NCBI GenBank assembly: GCA_947579665.1
Contig: CANPUZ010000069.1
Span: 62,001 to 126,000, forward strand
DNA length: 64,000 nt
Origin: Sympetrum striolatum
Lineage: Eukaryota > Arthropoda > Insecta > Odonata > Libellulidae
Direction: 5' to 3'
Shown here: positions 60,454 to 64,000 of the stretch, piece after piece
How the letters are laid out: each line of letters starts with the position of its first letter
Numbering within the stretch: the stretch's first letter is position 1
Made by a program: the position numbers and the translations under genes
Notes under the pieces: generated by a model
What the model was told of the DNA's origin: nothing
Databases searched by the model: none
The model's input: the letters and a program-made list of their open reading frames with translations, nothing else

Positions 60454-60782
60454 TATTTGCAACTTACATAAATTTACTGTGCTTTCTGGTTTATTTGTCA
60501 TTCAGATCTTGTGGTTGTTTGTTGGAACTTTCCATTCATTCGGAAAATATGAGAATTTGTTGGAACTGAGAACCAGGAACTGAAGGGTAAGAACTGAACT
60601 GGTATCAAGAACTGGAAAAATTTAGGAACTGACTCATCCTTACTAAATACTGAATCAGGAGAATCAATATTGGAGTTTATGAATGAATGAAAATTCAACT
60701 TTAACTAAGATTTCTAGATGAATTAATTAAATTCTTTCTGAAAGATTCTTGTTATTTTTCAAACACACTTTGTATAGTTTAA

Positions 60783-61384
60783 CCTTGGAGCACCTGCGCT
60801 ATACATTTATGTATACATTTTCTTTTGTAACTTTTCTATCTTTTGTTTTAATCATTCTGTGTACCTCAAGTCTTCCTACAATAATGTTCTCTATGTACCA
60901 CCTGAGTTTCGCATAAATTGGGTTCAATTTACTGCAACAAAGAGACTCTTTCGAAGCTCATGTCGCGCTGGCGCACCCCGTGCCCAAGTTCAACTGAATA
61001 TTTTACTGCAAAGAGGAGTAATTCTTTCGTGATAACAAGACCATTTCTGAGTAATAATAAATGAATGTGAACTGTGAAGGTTTGTGCACAACTTTATACA
61101 TAAGTTATTTCCTTGAAGGTTTCAAGCATTTAATGTTGAATAATGAATGAATATGAATATGAATGAATAAAAATGTTAAAGCGTGACTTATTCCGTTTAT
61201 CATTAAAAATCTATTAAAAAAGAAATGCCATCAATCGATTTTCAAGGCTTAAACTATTGTATAATGGCTATAAAATATAAATTTACCGAAATCTTCTGAT
61301 TTGAAGAAAATGTTTAAAAAATAATCTCCGGAGTACGCTGGTGCGACTGCTTATGTAACGCCATGGGGCGTGACTGCTCGAGGG
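60783..61384. mobile_element. piggyBac-like MITE next to exon D
   Basis: TTAA (60779-60782), CCTTGGAGCACCTGCGC ... GACTGCTCGAGGG, TTAA (61385-61388). The ends match over the first dozen bases with mismatches. 602 bp. It finishes 44 bp before the exon D start. Confidence 0.55.
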
Positions 61385-61428
61385 TTAAAGGATGTTTAAC
61401 AATAATGTGAACTTTCTCTTTACCCAAG

Positions 61429-61683
61429 GTTTGTGCCCTGCGTCACCTGACTTCAAGGCACATTGAGAGCGAGATGGCGCAGAATGCAGTGCGCTTGAAC
61501 TATGGCCTGCAGGCGATCGTAAAGTTGCTGCATCCACCCTCTCGTTGGCCTCTGGTCAAAGCTGGTATTGGACTGATTCAGAACCTCGCTCTGTGCCCTG
61601 CCAACCACGCGCCATTGCGTGACCATAGAGCTATCCACCATCTTGTCCGACTTCTGCTCAGGGCATTCCAAGCCACACTGAGG
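61429..61683 (+). CDS. arm: Armadillo/beta-catenin, exon D
   Basis: 255 nt, 85 codons, acceptor TTTACCCAAG and donor AGG|GTAAGA, phase 0 at the start. It encodes [11 protein letters not shown] (residues equivalent to R469, H470 and R474 kept), [26 protein letters not shown] and [14 protein letters not shown], about human 464-549. Differences at near-invariant sites: IRN to IQN (about R515), the Gly of LREHGAI to Arg, and FQDTxR to FQATLR. The rest of the protein (Arm 11-12 and C-terminus) lies beyond the window. Confidence 0.93.
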
Positions 61684-63654
61684 GTAAGAGTTATCCACCA
61701 ACTTTCCTTCAATTATTACTTTACTGGTTGTATTAACATTTCAATAGTTGCAACTGTGATCATAATGCCAACAGTGGCTAGTTGTATTCCATACAACAGA
61801 TTGATTTCTGGCCAAAATTGTAAAATTAATTGAACCACAGGAGGAGTCTATTGTCAGAAAAGTGAAGCCAAAAATAACGCAATCCTGAGCACGCTGGTGA
61901 GAACTTTTCTCCGGCTCCCCTTTAACTACATGTATTTTTCGGGTTTTATTTTACTCTCGTACGGGACTCAGGAGCTTGTCTATCCTATGACATAGACTGA
62001 GATAGTTTGAACGAACCTTTTACTTAACGATGTTGTTCGATTTTCTTTCTCAAAGTCCTCTTGATTTTTTTCATCATGGAAAATAAACCATGCCTGCAAT
62101 GTATACTTCTCGGATGCCGGTGTTGTCTGCTAGAGCGTTACTGAGAACGAATCTTACTTAAAACTTATTATAATGTTAATTTTATGCATATTCTAATTCT
62201 AATGCATTAATCCCTATTAGGTTTTAATTGACCAATACCAAGTGTGGCACAAAATTCCTTAATAATCGTTTACCGCAATGAGATAACTCTATCATACATT
62301 AAAACAGCTTTCAAGGGTAATTAGAGATTTTCTGCTTGTGCAAATGTTTGTTCTAAATCATAATTGGGGCTCAATGCAGTAGAAGTTTTTAAAATGACGA
62401 AAACGAGAACTTCTATACCATGCTAGACCTGCAGATGCAGCCGAGAGCACAATGAAATGTTCATTTAAATGCCGCGGATTAATAAAGACGTTCGTTCTGC
62501 TTCATAGAGTTCAGATAATGAATGAAATAATAAAATTGAGGAAGATGCATGCATTCTAGTTTGGAACATTTTGTGTGGGCAGCTGTTCTGTTGCACAGCA
62601 ATTGACCATGCTGCAGCCAGAAACAAGCCCCTGCTTATTTACCTATAAAACCTTTAGAAACGCAAAAATAACAAAATTGCTTTGTGTTACGCATTGCTCA
62701 GCGTGGCTAAATGCGCAATCTGCCCTTTTTTTTTGGCTTCACTTTTGGGTGCTAGAGGGAGATAGCAATACTACCCCTGTGAATTGAACTAATTACATAT
62801 TAATTCTGACTACTAAACTTTAGGTAATAATATAATTTAAGAGGAATAATTTAAGAAGTAAACAACTTTTAGTAAAGAATATTATTATTCACATTTATTT
62901 ATTTACATGCGTTCAGAGAGTACCGAAAAAGCTTATTTGTTATAATAAGCAAAAATAGAGTTCACCAACGAAAATCCCAAGCGGTCGCAAGTTGTATGTG
63001 TTACAACAGTCGTCACTTTGAGATGGAGTTGATACAAAGCATTTTAAAGATAATCTATGTTGATAAAATATGAAATTGTAAATAATTGAATGAATGTATT
63101 TTATTGGCTCTAAATATTGTATACAAAATTAATACATATAATTTTCATAATTTTATCAGATACTAGAGCTTTAGGTGCCAACTAAGGATATCCTGTATTG
63201 TCGACACCAACAATGCACAATACGTTTTGTGCTCACATAGAAATACATTAAAGCACTTATTTATCTTAGAATAGTGACGTGTGTTATTACGATAACATTA
63301 TGATGGCATAATACAAATATAAGGAAAATGAAGTGACATATTAATGCAAAGGAAAGGCTATGCAACAAAAATTGAGAAAAACATAAAGAGAAAGGAAAGA
63401 AAATTTAAAAAGTACAAAAATGATCAAAGAATCTTTCAAAAATTAAAAAAAACATCGATTTCTTCGTGATCTAACAGTCAATGTTTAGACTTTTTTAGAA
63501 ATGAGTTACACTTAGAAAAGCTTTTATTTTCATTTGATAAACCACAGTACAATTTCAGTCCTGAATACAAAAAGGTTTTTTTAAGTATTGAGGTTTGGTT
63601 TAGTAAACCGAATACAGTTTTTTCTTTCGCATACTATGTACACACTATGTACAC
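61684..63654. other. Intron, no exon recognised
   Basis: AT-rich. 62885-63280 resembles a LINE 3' tail (ATTTATTTATTTACATG, TATTTTATTGGCTC), also seen near 27170 and 34390. No further armadillo exon. Confidence 0.4.
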
Positions 63655-63826
63655 ATAGGACGTTGTTTGAGGCAGTTACAGCAAATATTTCTGCTTGAGT
63701 TTTCACACTTAGTTAGAGATGGTGATCTTCTGTTGTGCTGCATAGTAAGTATCACCAGGAATACTGGGGTTCGATGCTATATGGATAAATTTCTGCGAAT
63801 TTAAAGATTATTTTCAATCCTTATTT
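63655..63826 (+). repeat. Composite B-box repeat, one terminal monomer
   Basis: Monomer GACGTTGTTTGAGGCAGTTACAGC-like to GGTTCGATGCTATATGG and AATTTCTGCG. It stops before the hairpin, cut by the dispersed repeat at 63827. Confidence 0.75.
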
Positions 63827-64000
63827 ACTTTCTTCATATACGTAGTATAGAGGAAGTATTGTTTTCATGCAAAAAATTGACTTTGAGATTTCAACGGAAA
63901 TACATGTTTTGGGGTCCCTAGAACACGTTTTGACCATTTTCGGAATGATGTCTGTGCTTGTGGGCGCTCTAAGCTAAAAAATATTTGTCTTATCAATACC
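63827..64000. repeat. Dispersed repeat end (partial)
   Basis: Inverted counterpart of 48480-48640: CTTTCTTCATATACGTAGTA at the edge, then TTTTGGGGTCCC. Continues out of the window. Confidence 0.6.

Overview
The window is repeat-rich, AT-rich eukaryotic DNA, almost certainly from an arthropod and probably an insect. Evidence: spliced exons of an armadillo/beta-catenin gene whose peptides read closer to insect Armadillo than to vertebrate beta-catenin; a two-exon ZAD (zf-AD) domain, a family expanded in insects; and pogo/Tigger, hAT, piggyBac-like, LINE and GIY-YIG retroelement remains. The species cannot be named from sequence alone.

Genes are few. ZAD exons lie at 32195-32338 and 32664-32816 (+). 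Four armadillo exons lie at 46504-46658, 52448-52748, 59112-59318 and 61429-61683 (+), separated by introns of 2-6 kb full of transposons. The armadillo copy is odd: one base is missing in the second exon, the exon for about human residues 346-394 (Arm repeat 6) is not visible, and several highly conserved residues are changed. No upstream armadillo exons and no zinc fingers for the ZAD gene were found.

The dominant structure is a composite repeat at 1-865, 3840-13925, 21420-22763, 35961-40645, 53641-54164 and 63655-63826. It consists of roughly 1.1-kb units. Each full unit has a (GATA)n tract at one end, six diverged monomers of 148-176 bp each carrying a tRNA B-box-like GGTTCGANNCC motif, and a terminal hairpin GCTTGCAGTATGCAAGC followed by TACATTTTACTCGT. 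Units stand head-to-tail, then flip at two points, giving nested palindromes. The architecture recalls non-autonomous Helentron elements (HINE/DINE), with the middle behaving like a higher-order satellite. An unrelated satellite of about 160 bp lies at 2515-3330, and a 178-bp one at 48034-48430.

Other regions: a broken hAT element (14354-17237), a GC-rich solo-LTR candidate (17666-18483), a TIR element of unknown class (19258-20360), a LINE broken by a Tigger and a MITE (23433-30440), several TA- or TTAA-flanked MITEs, a nearly perfect 1,722-bp tandem duplication (35961-39404), and an intact Tigger with a 565-codon transposase (54175-56383) in an armadillo intron.
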